From: CAMAXB01 sp041746615
Lineage (GTDB): Bacteria; Verrucomicrobiota; Verrucomicrobiia; Opitutales; Opitutaceae
Reading direction: 5' to 3'
DNA length: 5,566 bases
Assembly (NCBI GenBank): GCA_041746615.1
Contig: JBGTGS010000308.1
Location: forward strand, 1-5,566
Shown piece by piece: positions 1 through 5,409 of the stretch. Position numbers and translations under genes: made by a program. Under the pieces are notes generated by a model. It saw only the letters and a program-made list of their open reading frames with translations. It was not told the origin of the DNA and made no database searches. Position 1 is the stretch's first letter. Each line of letters opens with the position of its first letter.

Positions 1-612
1 CCGGGTCCAGTCGCGGCCGTGGCGGTCGACCGTGCGGGGGTTCACCGGCAGCCAGGGGCCGCTGGCTGCGTAGGCGAGGAAGTGGGGCGACGGGCGCACG
101 AGACGGATCACGAGGGTGAGGTTGTCGGGCGCGGAGAAACCGGTGCGGTTGAAATCATCAAGCCGGCCATGGTAAAAGTCCTCGGCGCCGTCCACCATGA
201 AGAACAGCGGGGCCTTGGGCGCGGCGGTGGTGGGGGTTAGCACGCGCCGGTAGGATGCGATAAAATCGCCGGCGGTGACGGGCTCGCCGTTGGACCAGCG
301 GCCTTCAGAACGCAGCTGAAAGGTGTAGGTGAGGCCGTCCGGCGAGACGGTCCAGTCCGACGCGGCGGCGGGCAGGGGCGTGCCGCCGTCGGGGTCGGGT
401 GTGACCAGTCCCTCGCTGAGCGCGCGGAGGATGAAGAATTCGTCGGGAAGGGTGGCGCGGGCCGGGTCGAGGTCGGCCGGTTCATTGCGCTGGCTGATGC
501 GGAGAACACCGGAGGGCGCGTCGTCCGGTCGGGAGCAGCCAATGGCGAGAATGATCAGTCCGAGTGCGGTCAGCAGGCGATGGCAGGAGCGGAAGAGATG
601 GGCCGGACTCAT
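1..612 (-). CDS. Oligopeptide ABC transporter substrate-binding lipoprotein, paralogue B (3' end missing)
   Basis: This is the first 204 residues of an extracytoplasmic peptide-binding protein of the SBP_bac_5 (OppA/DppA) family; the frame is open to the left edge. The start codon gives a signal peptide with a hydrophobic stretch at about residues 13-25 and a lipobox-like LAIGC, so Cys26 is the likely lipidated residue. An in-frame stop lies seven codons upstream (631-633), so no longer start is possible. Family features are EPADLDPARAT near residue 45, LSEGLVTPDPDG, then a DGLTYTFQLR ... WSNGEPVTAGDFIASYRRVL stretch typical of the family's N-terminal lobe. It aligns through this region with the complete paralogue at 2320-4011, sharing for example WSNG-PVTA-DF-AS. 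It lies 57 nt downstream of the sugar dehydrogenase on the same strand and could share its transcript. No ideal Shine-Dalgarno sequence sits at normal distance; an AAGGAG lies about 30 nt upstream behind a hairpin. Family assignment is firm; peptide specificity cannot be judged because the ligand-binding second lobe is cut off. Confidence 0.92.
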   Translation of the reverse strand, partial: MSPAHLFRSCHRLLTALGLIILAIGCSRPDDAPSGVLRISQRNEPADLDPARATLPDEFFILRALSEGLVTPDPDGGTPLPAAASDWTVSPDGLTYTFQLRSEGRWSNGEPVTAGDFIASYRRVLTPTTAAPKAPLFFMVDGAEDFYHGRLDDFNRTGFSAPDNLTLVIRLVRPSPHFLAYAASGPWLPVNPRTVDRHGRDWTR

Positions 613-649
613 GAGCGCTGAGGATGGGTTTTACCTGGGCGCTCCTTCC
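613..649 (-). promoter_or_regulatory. Hairpin between distant Shine-Dalgarno and start codon of OppA paralogue B
   Basis: On the coding strand GGAAGGAG (649-642) is followed by a perfect 6-bp inverted repeat, GAGCGC (644-639) and GCGCTC (618-613), whose second arm ends directly at the ATG. An inner AGG/CCT pairing could lengthen the stem. Folding would bring the distant ribosome-binding site beside the start codon, but it would also pair the GAG of that site, so it could help or hinder translation. The arms are seen directly; the role is inferred. Confidence 0.35.
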
Positions 650-669
650 CGGGCGGAGGTTTATTCTGC

Positions 670-2133
670 TCAGGTTCCCGGGATAAGCAGGCGGATGGTG
701 CCATCCTGCTTGTTCAGAAGAAACACCTGATGGTCCGGTCCCGTGCCATAGCGAAGATCGGTGCGGGTCGCCGGTGCCCGGCGCTGAGTGGCGTTCTTTT
801 CCTGGATGATCCGGAGAAACGTCTTGGTGGCGCCGTCGCCGTCGCGCAGCAGGATCCTGCGGATGCCATCCGGTCCGCCGGCGGGGAGGTTGTCGGCGTC
901 GAAATAGAGCAGCTCGCCCTGGACCAGGTCGCCGAACATGACCTTGTTCCTGAGCGGGGTGATCGGGCCGGCACGATAAACGTGCACGCCGGTGGCGGCC
1001 ACCCGGTCGTCCATCAGCGGGTCCTGGCGGCTGTATTCAACCACCGGATAGGTGATGGCGGGGTCGCTGCGCTGTCCGGAGACCATGACGCCCGTGCGGC
1101 TGACGAAGCGGTAGCTGCCCTCCCAGTCGTTCCAGCCGAGGTTCCCGCCGCGGGGCACGAGGCTGACCTTTTCCACGATGTTCTGGCCGATGTCGGCCAT
1201 GAACAGGTTGCCGTTGGCCGGATCCCAGCCGAAGCGCTGGGGGTTGCGCATGCCCGAGGCGTAGATTTCGGGGAGGGTGCCGGCCGGATCCTGCCCGACG
1301 AACGGGTTGTTGGCTGGGATGCCGTAGCGGCCATTTGCACTGTTCGAGCCCAGCGGGTCGATGCGCAGGATTTTCCCGAAGGCTGAACGCATGTTTTGTG
1401 CAAGATTCAGAGGGTCGCTGGCGCTGCCGCCATCGGCGGAGCCGATGTAGAGCAGCCCGTACTCGTCCTCGCCGGGTCGGGCGATGGGGTTGAAGGCGAG
1501 GTGGCCGGCGTTGTGATTCCCGAAAGGCTGCTCGAAGCGCATCAGCTCCCGAGGGCGGTCACCGTCGTAAATGAGGGCGGTGGGATCCTTCGCGACCCAT
1601 TCATGGAGAACGGTGTGGTGGGTGTTGGTGCCACCGTCGGGGCGGAAGTCGGCCGGGGTACGGTTATCTCGCACATCGCTGTAGGTGTAGAATCGTCCGT
1701 ATCCCGGGGCACCTTCCCGTCCAAAATCCGGATGGAAGGCAAAGCTCTGGAAGCCCCGTTCCCGACCGCCGGACTCGACGCCCACGCCCCATTTCGGATC
1801 ATTGATATCGACGTAAAGGATCACATCTCTCCCGTCATAGCTTACGTTGTAAAGCGGGCCGACCATGTCGTTGACGTACAAGCGCGAGGTTTCCGGTTCA
1901 TCGATCATCAGCATCATGCGGGCGGGTTCACCCCCTTGGTTGGGAAGGGAGGCGAACTCAACCACGTCGACGACAATCAGGCCTTGGCGGGTCTCGATGT
2001 GCTCCGGAAACGGATTGTTGGTTGTCTGGGCGCATGCCGATGAACCCAGCGAAAGGAAGCCGAGGGACATCAGGCACCCGGTGAAAAACCGGATCGGGTG
2101 GGGCGCGGGCGAAGACAGGGACGTGAGGCGCAT
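670..2133 (-). CDS. Exported PQQ-dependent sugar dehydrogenase (glucose/sorbosone dehydrogenase family)
   Basis: A 487-residue secreted protein of the GSDH beta-propeller family, whose characterised members oxidise aldose sugars with PQQ and calcium in the periplasm. The first 36 residues look like a signal peptide: arginines near residues 2 and 15, a hydrophobic core at about 21-30, and a probable cut after ACA (Ala35). Propeller motifs in order are GFQSFAFHPDF (128-138), GNHNAGHLAFNP (205-216, whose His is at the position expected for the catalytic base), LLYIGSADGG (227-236), FGKILRIDP (252-260), GMRNPQRFGWDP (294-305) and FMADIGQNIVEKVSLVPRGGNLGWNDWEG (311-339, the family's best signature). 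The frame extends upstream to a TTG, but ATG at 2133 is preferred: it has AAGGA eight nt upstream and starts exactly at the signal peptide. The gene lies between two OppA-like lipoproteins on the same strand. Sugar substrate is unknown, and some family members do not bind PQQ, so the activity is inferred from family membership. Confidence 0.9.
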   Translation of the reverse strand: MRLTSLSSPAPHPIRFFTGCLMSLGFLSLGSSACAQTTNNPFPEHIETRQGLIVVDVVEFASLPNQGGEPARMMLMIDEPETSRLYVNDMVGPLYNVSYDGRDVILYVDINDPKWGVGVESGGRERGFQSFAFHPDFGREGAPGYGRFYTYSDVRDNRTPADFRPDGGTNTHHTVLHEWVAKDPTALIYDGDRPRELMRFEQPFGNHNAGHLAFNPIARPGEDEYGLLYIGSADGGSASDPLNLAQNMRSAFGKILRIDPLGSNSANGRYGIPANNPFVGQDPAGTLPEIYASGMRNPQRFGWDPANGNLFMADIGQNIVEKVSLVPRGGNLGWNDWEGSYRFVSRTGVMVSGQRSDPAITYPVVEYSRQDPLMDDRVAATGVHVYRAGPITPLRNKVMFGDLVQGELLYFDADNLPAGGPDGIRRILLRDGDGATKTFLRIIQEKNATQRRAPATRTDLRYGTGPDHQVFLLNKQDGTIRLLIPGT

Positions 2134-2141
2134 GATGGGAT

Positions 2142-2146
2142 TCCTT
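2142..2146 (-). promoter_or_regulatory. Shine-Dalgarno site of the sugar dehydrogenase
   Basis: AAGGA on the coding strand, with an 8-nt spacer to the ATG at 2133. It is the only well-placed Shine-Dalgarno sequence in the window and decides the start of the sugar dehydrogenase against the longer TTG-initiated reading frame. Confidence 0.7.
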
Positions 2147-2207
2147 GAGGGTTGGCAGGTGTCGCGGCGGCAGCCTGCGGGGTTTCGGGATGAGACCGCC
2201 AAGGAAC

Positions 2208-2230
2208 CTTGATTTTGGGCAAAACTCAAG
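2208..2230. promoter_or_regulatory. AT-rich inverted repeat upstream of the sugar dehydrogenase
   Basis: The plus strand reads CTTGA-TTTT-GGGC-AAAA-C-TCAAG: a nine-base-pair dyad with one extra base and a four-base centre, about 75 nt before the ATG at 2133. It stands out from the GC-rich surroundings. It could be an operator for a dimeric regulator, or a small RNA hairpin in the leader. I could not place convincing -35 and -10 boxes around it, so a regulatory role is inference only. Confidence 0.35.
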
Positions 2231-2267
2231 CCGCGGGAGATTCCGACGTCTCAGTAATCCCGGGGGT

Positions 2268-2312
2268 CGGGTGAGAGTTGCGGCGTTTATTCCGCGGGGG
2301 ATGGGTCACCCG
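2268..2312 (-). terminator. Inverted repeat just after OppA paralogue A, possible termination or 3'-end structure
   Basis: Seven-base arms CGGGTGA and TCACCCG (2268-2274 and 2306-2312) enclose a smaller GCGG/CCGC stem (2280-2283 and 2292-2295). The outer structure begins 7 nt after the oppA-like stop codon, where a terminator would be expected. No run of T follows on the coding strand, so it is not a standard intrinsic terminator. It could protect the 3' end of the mRNA or act with Rho. With the next gene 186 nt further on, a transcription break here is plausible but unproven. Confidence 0.3.
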
Positions 2313-2319
2313 CCGGTCT

Positions 2320-4011
2320 TCATTCCTCCAGCCAGACATGCTTGTAGGGATGGCGGTCGAGCAGATTGGAATGCCAGCCACGCACGGCGGGATGCAGCAG
2401 GAAGACGTGGGTGTAGTGGTAGATCGGAATGACGGGGGATTCCTCGAGGAGGAGGGCCTCGGCGCGCTGGAAAAAAGCCCGGCGTGCTTCCGGTTCGGTG
2501 GCATGGCTGGCCTGGAAAATCAGCTGGTCATAGGCGCTGCTGCTCCAACCGGTGTAGTTGTTGCCGCTACGGGAGGTCCACAGGTCGAGAAAGGTCATCG
2601 GATCCGCATAGTCGCCGACCCATGATGAGCGCAGCAGCTGGAACTGGCCGACGCGGCGGGCGGCGAGGATGCTGCGGAATTCCTGGTTGACGAGGGTGAC
2701 ATTGAGCCCGAGTTCGCGCCGCCAGGTTTCCTGAACGACCTCGGCCACGCTGCGGTGGCTCTCCGAAGTGTTGAAGACCAGTTCGATCATGGGGGCGCCA
2801 CGGCCGCCGGGGTAGCCGGCCTCGGCGAGCAGGGTGCGGGCGGCCTCGAAGTTGGTCTCAATGCGGGCGGTCGGCATATAACCCGCGGTGCCCGGCGGGG
2901 TGAAGGCGGTCGCGGGCAGCTGGCCCCCGCGCAGGATCCGCTCGACAATGGCGGTTCGGTCCACCGCCTTGCTCAGAGCACGCCGGATTTTGCGCTCGTT
3001 GAGAAACGGACGGGTGACGTTGACGCGGTAGAACTCCGTGCCGAGGTAGGGATCAATGCGGAGCAGGTTGGAGCCTTCTTCTGCGGCGGCCCGGCGGTAG
3101 GTGTCGATGCGGGCGGGCGGCAGCGCCTCGGTAAGATGGAGCTGGCCGGCGCGGAAGGCGCGCTCCTCGGCATCCCGGTCCTCGATGGGGTGGAAGTGGA
3201 TGGCGTTGAGGCGGACGGTTGCGGCGTCCCAGTAGGTCGGGGCCTTGGTGACGATGATCCTCTGGTTGGGGTGCCATTCACTCAGAACGAAAGGACCGTT
3301 GCCCACGAGGAGGCCGGGCCGGGCCCAGGGGGTGTTGCGGTCCGTGGCGGAGCCGTGCTTCTCCAGTTCGCGCAGATGCACGGGAAACCACGGGGTGTGA
3401 TTGAGCATCGTGAGAAAATAGGGAACCGGACGGTCGAGGCGGAGGCGCAGGGTGCGGTCGTCCACCGCCGACGCACCGACGCGCCCGAAATCGTCGGTCA
3501 CCCCCCTGTGGAAGGCCTCGGCGCCCGCCAGCACGTAGAGCATCGGGGCGTATTCAGCCCCCAATGACGGACTGAGCATGCGCTGGAAGGAGGCGACAAA
3601 ATCGTGCGCGGTCACCGGGTCGCCGTTGGACCAGCGGGCGTCCGCCCTCAGGTGAAACGTGTAGGTGATGCCATCGGCCGAGGTTTCCCAGCGCTCGGCG
3701 ACCCCCGGGACCGGACTGAGATCAACGGGATCCCCGGAGACGAGTCCCTCGAACAAGGCGGACAGGACGTTATAGTCGCCGGTGCTGGTGGCCAGGTGCG
3801 GATCGAGCCCGGCCAGCTCGGGTCCGATCCCGCGATGCAGCACCTGTTCGCGGATGCCCCTTTCCACTGCGGTCTCGCGGTTGAGGCAGCCGGAAAGGAG
3901 GAGAAGGAGGCCAAGGCTGAAGGACTGAAGGGCTGCAAGGCTGAAGGAGCCGGCGCGACCGGGCGGATGCCGGTCGGGGCGGGCAGGGGGCCGGAGGTTG
4001 GGGCGGCTCAT
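2320..4011 (-). CDS. Oligopeptide ABC transporter substrate-binding lipoprotein, paralogue A (OppA-like)
   Basis: A complete 563-residue SBP_bac_5 family protein that would capture peptides outside the inner membrane for an ABC importer. The leader ends in LLLLLSGC, a classic lipobox with Cys42 as lipidated residue. Core motifs are EGLVSGDP (88-95), DGITYTFHLRADARWSNGDPVTAHDF (113-138), NGPFVLSEW (238-246), IRRALSKAVDR (342-352), SSWVGDYADPMTFLD (462-476) and a C-terminal RGWHSNLLDRHPYKHVWLEE. As I recall E. coli OppA, its peptide-contacting Arg404, Arg413, Trp416 and Asp419 fall at Arg452, Arg461, Trp464 and Asp467 with the same spacing, which favours true peptide binding. The start overlaps the ispF stop (ATGA) and has no Shine-Dalgarno sequence, suggesting translational coupling. 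The leader is long, 41 residues before the Cys against 25 in paralogue B, because a GGCTGAAG-type repeat encodes about residues 22-33. No permease or ATPase genes are in view. Family is certain; the exact ligand is not. Confidence 0.95.
   Translation of the reverse strand: MSRPNLRPPARPDRHPPGRAGSFSLAALQSFSLGLLLLLSGCLNRETAVERGIREQVLHRGIGPELAGLDPHLATSTGDYNVLSALFEGLVSGDPVDLSPVPGVAERWETSADGITYTFHLRADARWSNGDPVTAHDFVASFQRMLSPSLGAEYAPMLYVLAGAEAFHRGVTDDFGRVGASAVDDRTLRLRLDRPVPYFLTMLNHTPWFPVHLRELEKHGSATDRNTPWARPGLLVGNGPFVLSEWHPNQRIIVTKAPTYWDAATVRLNAIHFHPIEDRDAEERAFRAGQLHLTEALPPARIDTYRRAAAEEGSNLLRIDPYLGTEFYRVNVTRPFLNERKIRRALSKAVDRTAIVERILRGGQLPATAFTPPGTAGYMPTARIETNFEAARTLLAEAGYPGGRGAPMIELVFNTSESHRSVAEVVQETWRRELGLNVTLVNQEFRSILAARRVGQFQLLRSSWVGDYADPMTFLDLWTSRSGNNYTGWSSSAYDQLIFQASHATEPEARRAFFQRAEALLLEESPVIPIYHYTHVFLLHPAVRGWHSNLLDRHPYKHVWLEE
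3913..3947 (+). repeat. GGCTGAAG-type repeat, copy inside the OppA signal peptide
   Basis: A 35-nt array of GGCTGAAG-like units that is almost the same, unit by unit, as the copy at 5239-5272: both carry the distinctive GACTGAA in the second unit. I count three differences over the alignment. It is in the same plus-strand orientation as that copy. Here it is fully in frame and codes, on the minus strand, for SFSLAALQSFSL, part of the hydrophobic core of the lipoprotein leader. Confidence 0.75.
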
Positions 4012-4487
4012 GGCTTGTGGATGAGGGCCACGGCGTGGGCCGCGATGGCAAGGCCGCGACCGAGGTCGCCGACCCCCTCGTTGGTGGTGGCCTTGAGTCC
4101 GATCTGGTCCGGCTCAATGCCGGCGCTGCGGGCGAGGGCCGCCTTCATCTCGGCGATCCGCGGGAGGATCTTCGGCTGCTCCGCGACCAGGGTGGCATCG
4201 ATGTTCCCGATTTCCCATCCGCGGCCGGCCAGTTCGGCGGCAACCTGTTTGAGCAGCACCTGCGAATCGATGTTGCGAAAGGCGGGGTTGGTATTGGGAA
4301 AAAAGTGGCCGATATCGGGCAGGCCGGCGGCGCCGAGGAGGGCATCGCAGATGGCGTGGGTCAGGCAGTCGGCGTCGGAGTGCCCGTCCAGGCCGAAGTC
4401 AGCCTCGAAGCGGACGCCGCCCAGCACGAGCGGGCGCCCCGTCAGGGTGCGGTGGATGTCGTAGCCATGACCGATGCGTGCCTTCAT
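4008..4487 (-). CDS. ispF: 2-C-methyl-D-erythritol 2,4-cyclodiphosphate synthase
   Basis: IspF converts 4-diphosphocytidyl-2-C-methyl-D-erythritol 2-phosphate to the cyclic diphosphate, releasing CMP, in the cytosolic MEP route to isoprenoids; the family works as a trimer. The 159-residue length is normal. RIGHGYDIH (4-12) supplies the metal ligands Asp10 and His12, and CLTHAICDALLGA supplies the third, His44. The HSDAD signature (36-40), DIGHFFP (57-63) and the C-terminal KATTNEGVGDLGRG, matching the family's KATT-E--G--GRGEG nucleotide-site region, are all present. The usual FPDTDP is FPNTNP here. The start matches the family's typical N-terminus, and there is no clear Shine-Dalgarno sequence. 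It follows ispD by 60 nt, and its TGA overlaps the next gene's ATG by four bases. The assignment is secure. Confidence 0.97.
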   Translation of the reverse strand: MKARIGHGYDIHRTLTGRPLVLGGVRFEADFGLDGHSDADCLTHAICDALLGAAGLPDIGHFFPNTNPAFRNIDSQVLLKQVAAELAGRGWEIGNIDATLVAEQPKILPRIAEMKAALARSAGIEPDQIGLKATTNEGVGDLGRGLAIAAHAVALIHKP

Positions 4488-4511
4488 TTCATGAAGGAAA
4501 TCTCATTTCTT

Positions 4512-4547
4512 AAAATCCCAAACCCCAAAACGCCAAATCCCAAAAGG
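4512..4547 (-). repeat. TTTTGGG-rich low-complexity tract between ispD and ispF
   Basis: The coding strand here is a run of TTTTGGGATTTGG-like units that begins immediately after the ispD stop codon and fills most of the 60-nt gap before ispF. Composition differs sharply from the GC-rich genes. Four G runs (3, 2, 4 and 3 bases) could form a weak two-layer G-quadruplex in the mRNA. A 24-codon frame (4484-4558) passes through it. I see no homology between this tract and the GGCTGAAG repeat. Its nature as a spreading simple repeat is inferred. Confidence 0.55.
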
Positions 4548-5228
4548 TCAGCAATCATGGCGGGCGAGGAGGTACTCGAACCACGCGAGGTCGGCGGGGG
4601 TGGTGAGTTTCGGGTTGGGGTGGGGGTTGTCGAGGAGGGCGACCGGATGCTTGAGCAGTTCGACGGCACTGGCGTCGTCGGTGACGGTTTCACCGCGTTT
4701 GCGGACCCGGGTGTAGGCCTTGGTGATGAGTTCGCGGGAAAAAACCTGGGGGGTTTCCATGGCCCAGAGCCGTTCGCGGTCAAGCGTGCGGAGGTGGCCG
4801 CTGTCGCGATGTTCCTTGATGGTGTCGGTGACGCGGTGCGCGAGGACGACGGCGTGCTCGCGGCGCACGATCTTGTGCAGGCCCACGAGTTGCTCGGGCA
4901 GAATGAAGGGGCGGGCGCAATCGTGGATGAACACGTGGGCGATGTCGGGCGGAAGCACATCGAGTGCGTTGGTCACGGAGTCCTGACGCCGCCGCCCGCC
5001 CTTGACGAACGTGGCGGGAGTCGGCGTGTAGGCGGAGAGTTCCAGCATTTGCCGCTGGTCGCGGTAAACGACGACATAGTAATCGGCCACGCCGCTGGCG
5101 GCGAAAGCGGCGGTGCTATGCAAAAAGAGCGGCCGGCCGCCGAGCGGTGCGAGCACCTTGTCAGCGACGGCACCCTGCATGCGGATGCCGTTGCCTGCGG
5201 CGAGGAGAATGGCGGCGGTGCGGCTCAT
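4548..5228 (-). CDS. ispD: 2-C-methyl-D-erythritol 4-phosphate cytidylyltransferase
   Basis: IspD joins CTP and 2-C-methyl-D-erythritol 4-phosphate to give CDP-methylerythritol and diphosphate, the third MEP pathway step. Length is 226 residues, normal for the family. The nucleotide-binding loop AAILLAAGNGIRM (5-17) leads to Lys24 in DKVLAPLGG; Arg16 and Lys24 correspond to the catalytic Arg20 and Lys27 of E. coli IspD, although the loop is one residue longer here. GGRRRQDSV (77-85), HDCARPF (102-108; usually HDAARP), TDTIK (134-138), ETPQVF (158-163), TDDASAVE (183-190) and NPKLTTPADL (205-214, with the conserved Lys207) complete the family pattern. The start gives the expected N-terminus directly before the loop; no Shine-Dalgarno sequence is visible, and a repeat lies 11 nt upstream. 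ispF follows, a common pairing; in some bacteria the two are fused, but here they are separate. Confidence 0.97.
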   Translation of the reverse strand: MSRTAAILLAAGNGIRMQGAVADKVLAPLGGRPLFLHSTAAFAASGVADYYVVVYRDQRQMLELSAYTPTPATFVKGGRRRQDSVTNALDVLPPDIAHVFIHDCARPFILPEQLVGLHKIVRREHAVVLAHRVTDTIKEHRDSGHLRTLDRERLWAMETPQVFSRELITKAYTRVRKRGETVTDDASAVELLKHPVALLDNPHPNPKLTTPADLAWFEYLLARHDC

Positions 5229-5238
5229 GAGGAAGAGG

Positions 5239-5272
5239 AAAGGCTGAAAGACTGAAGGCTGAAAGGCTGAAG
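5239..5272 (+). repeat. GGCTGAAG-type repeat, copy in front of ispD
   Basis: A 34-nt array of four units (GGCTGAAA, GACTGAA, GGCTGAAA, GGCTGAA) lying in the ispD leader, 10 nt before the start codon. It has the same orientation as the copy in the oppA-like gene and the opposite orientation to the one ending pyrF. It pairs with the latter over nearly its whole length, with two A-C mismatches and two one-base bulges. Confidence 0.75.
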
Positions 5273-5375
5273 CTCGGAGAGGGAATTCTCCCGTTTATTT
5301 TGTGTGGCGTGGAGGCTATGCGGGCGAACGGCTGGAAGGAGGTGAGTGAAGAATGGGTGACGATTGCGGGGTTTG
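5273..5375. other. Spacer between the two inverted repeat copies, pyrF-ispD region
   Basis: About 100 nt with no gene. It holds a short dyad, GGGA-ATTC-TCCC (5281-5292), followed on the plus strand by GTTTATTTTG. The four-base stem is too weak to call a terminator and no plus-strand gene needs one. An AT-rich patch here (AAAATAAA on the minus strand) might contribute to an ispD promoter, but I cannot fit a -35 box. Confidence 0.3.
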
Positions 5376-5409
5376 TTTCAGCCTTCAGCCCTTCAGCCCT
5401 TCAGCCTTT
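5376..5409 (-). repeat. GGCTGAAG-type repeat, copy ending pyrF
   Basis: A 34-nt array read on the minus strand as AAAGGCTGAAGGGCTGAAGG and onward, the same length as the copy at 5239-5272 but inverted. It begins inside pyrF, encodes that protein's last seven residues and its stop codon, and continues 9 nt beyond. Confidence 0.75.

Noticed and set aside
2134..2229. N-terminal extension of the sugar dehydrogenase from a TTG start
   Set aside because: It would put 32 residues in front of an intact signal peptide, and the ATG at 2133 has a well-placed AAGGA.
2229..2319. Small gene in the spacer between the OppA-like gene and the sugar dehydrogenase
   Set aside because: No open frame with a ribosome site or recognisable product; the content is better described as inverted repeats and leader.
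2755..3567. 270-codon plus-strand open frame inside the OppA-like gene
   Set aside because: Antisense to a well-supported gene, glycine- and valine-rich without domain features; a shadow frame.
4017..5255. Long 412-codon plus-strand open frame across ispF and ispD
   Set aside because: It is antisense to two genes with clear family motifs, has no recognisable domain, and is a GC-rich composition shadow.
5281..5302. Intrinsic terminator on the plus strand (GGGA-ATTC-TCCC followed by T-rich bases)
   Set aside because: Only a four-base stem, a broken T run, and no plus-strand gene upstream that would need it.
3913..5409. CRISPR array formed by the GGCTGAAG repeats
   Set aside because: Copies are kilobases or about 100 nt apart, in mixed orientation, made of 8-nt internal units, with no regular spacers and no cas genes.
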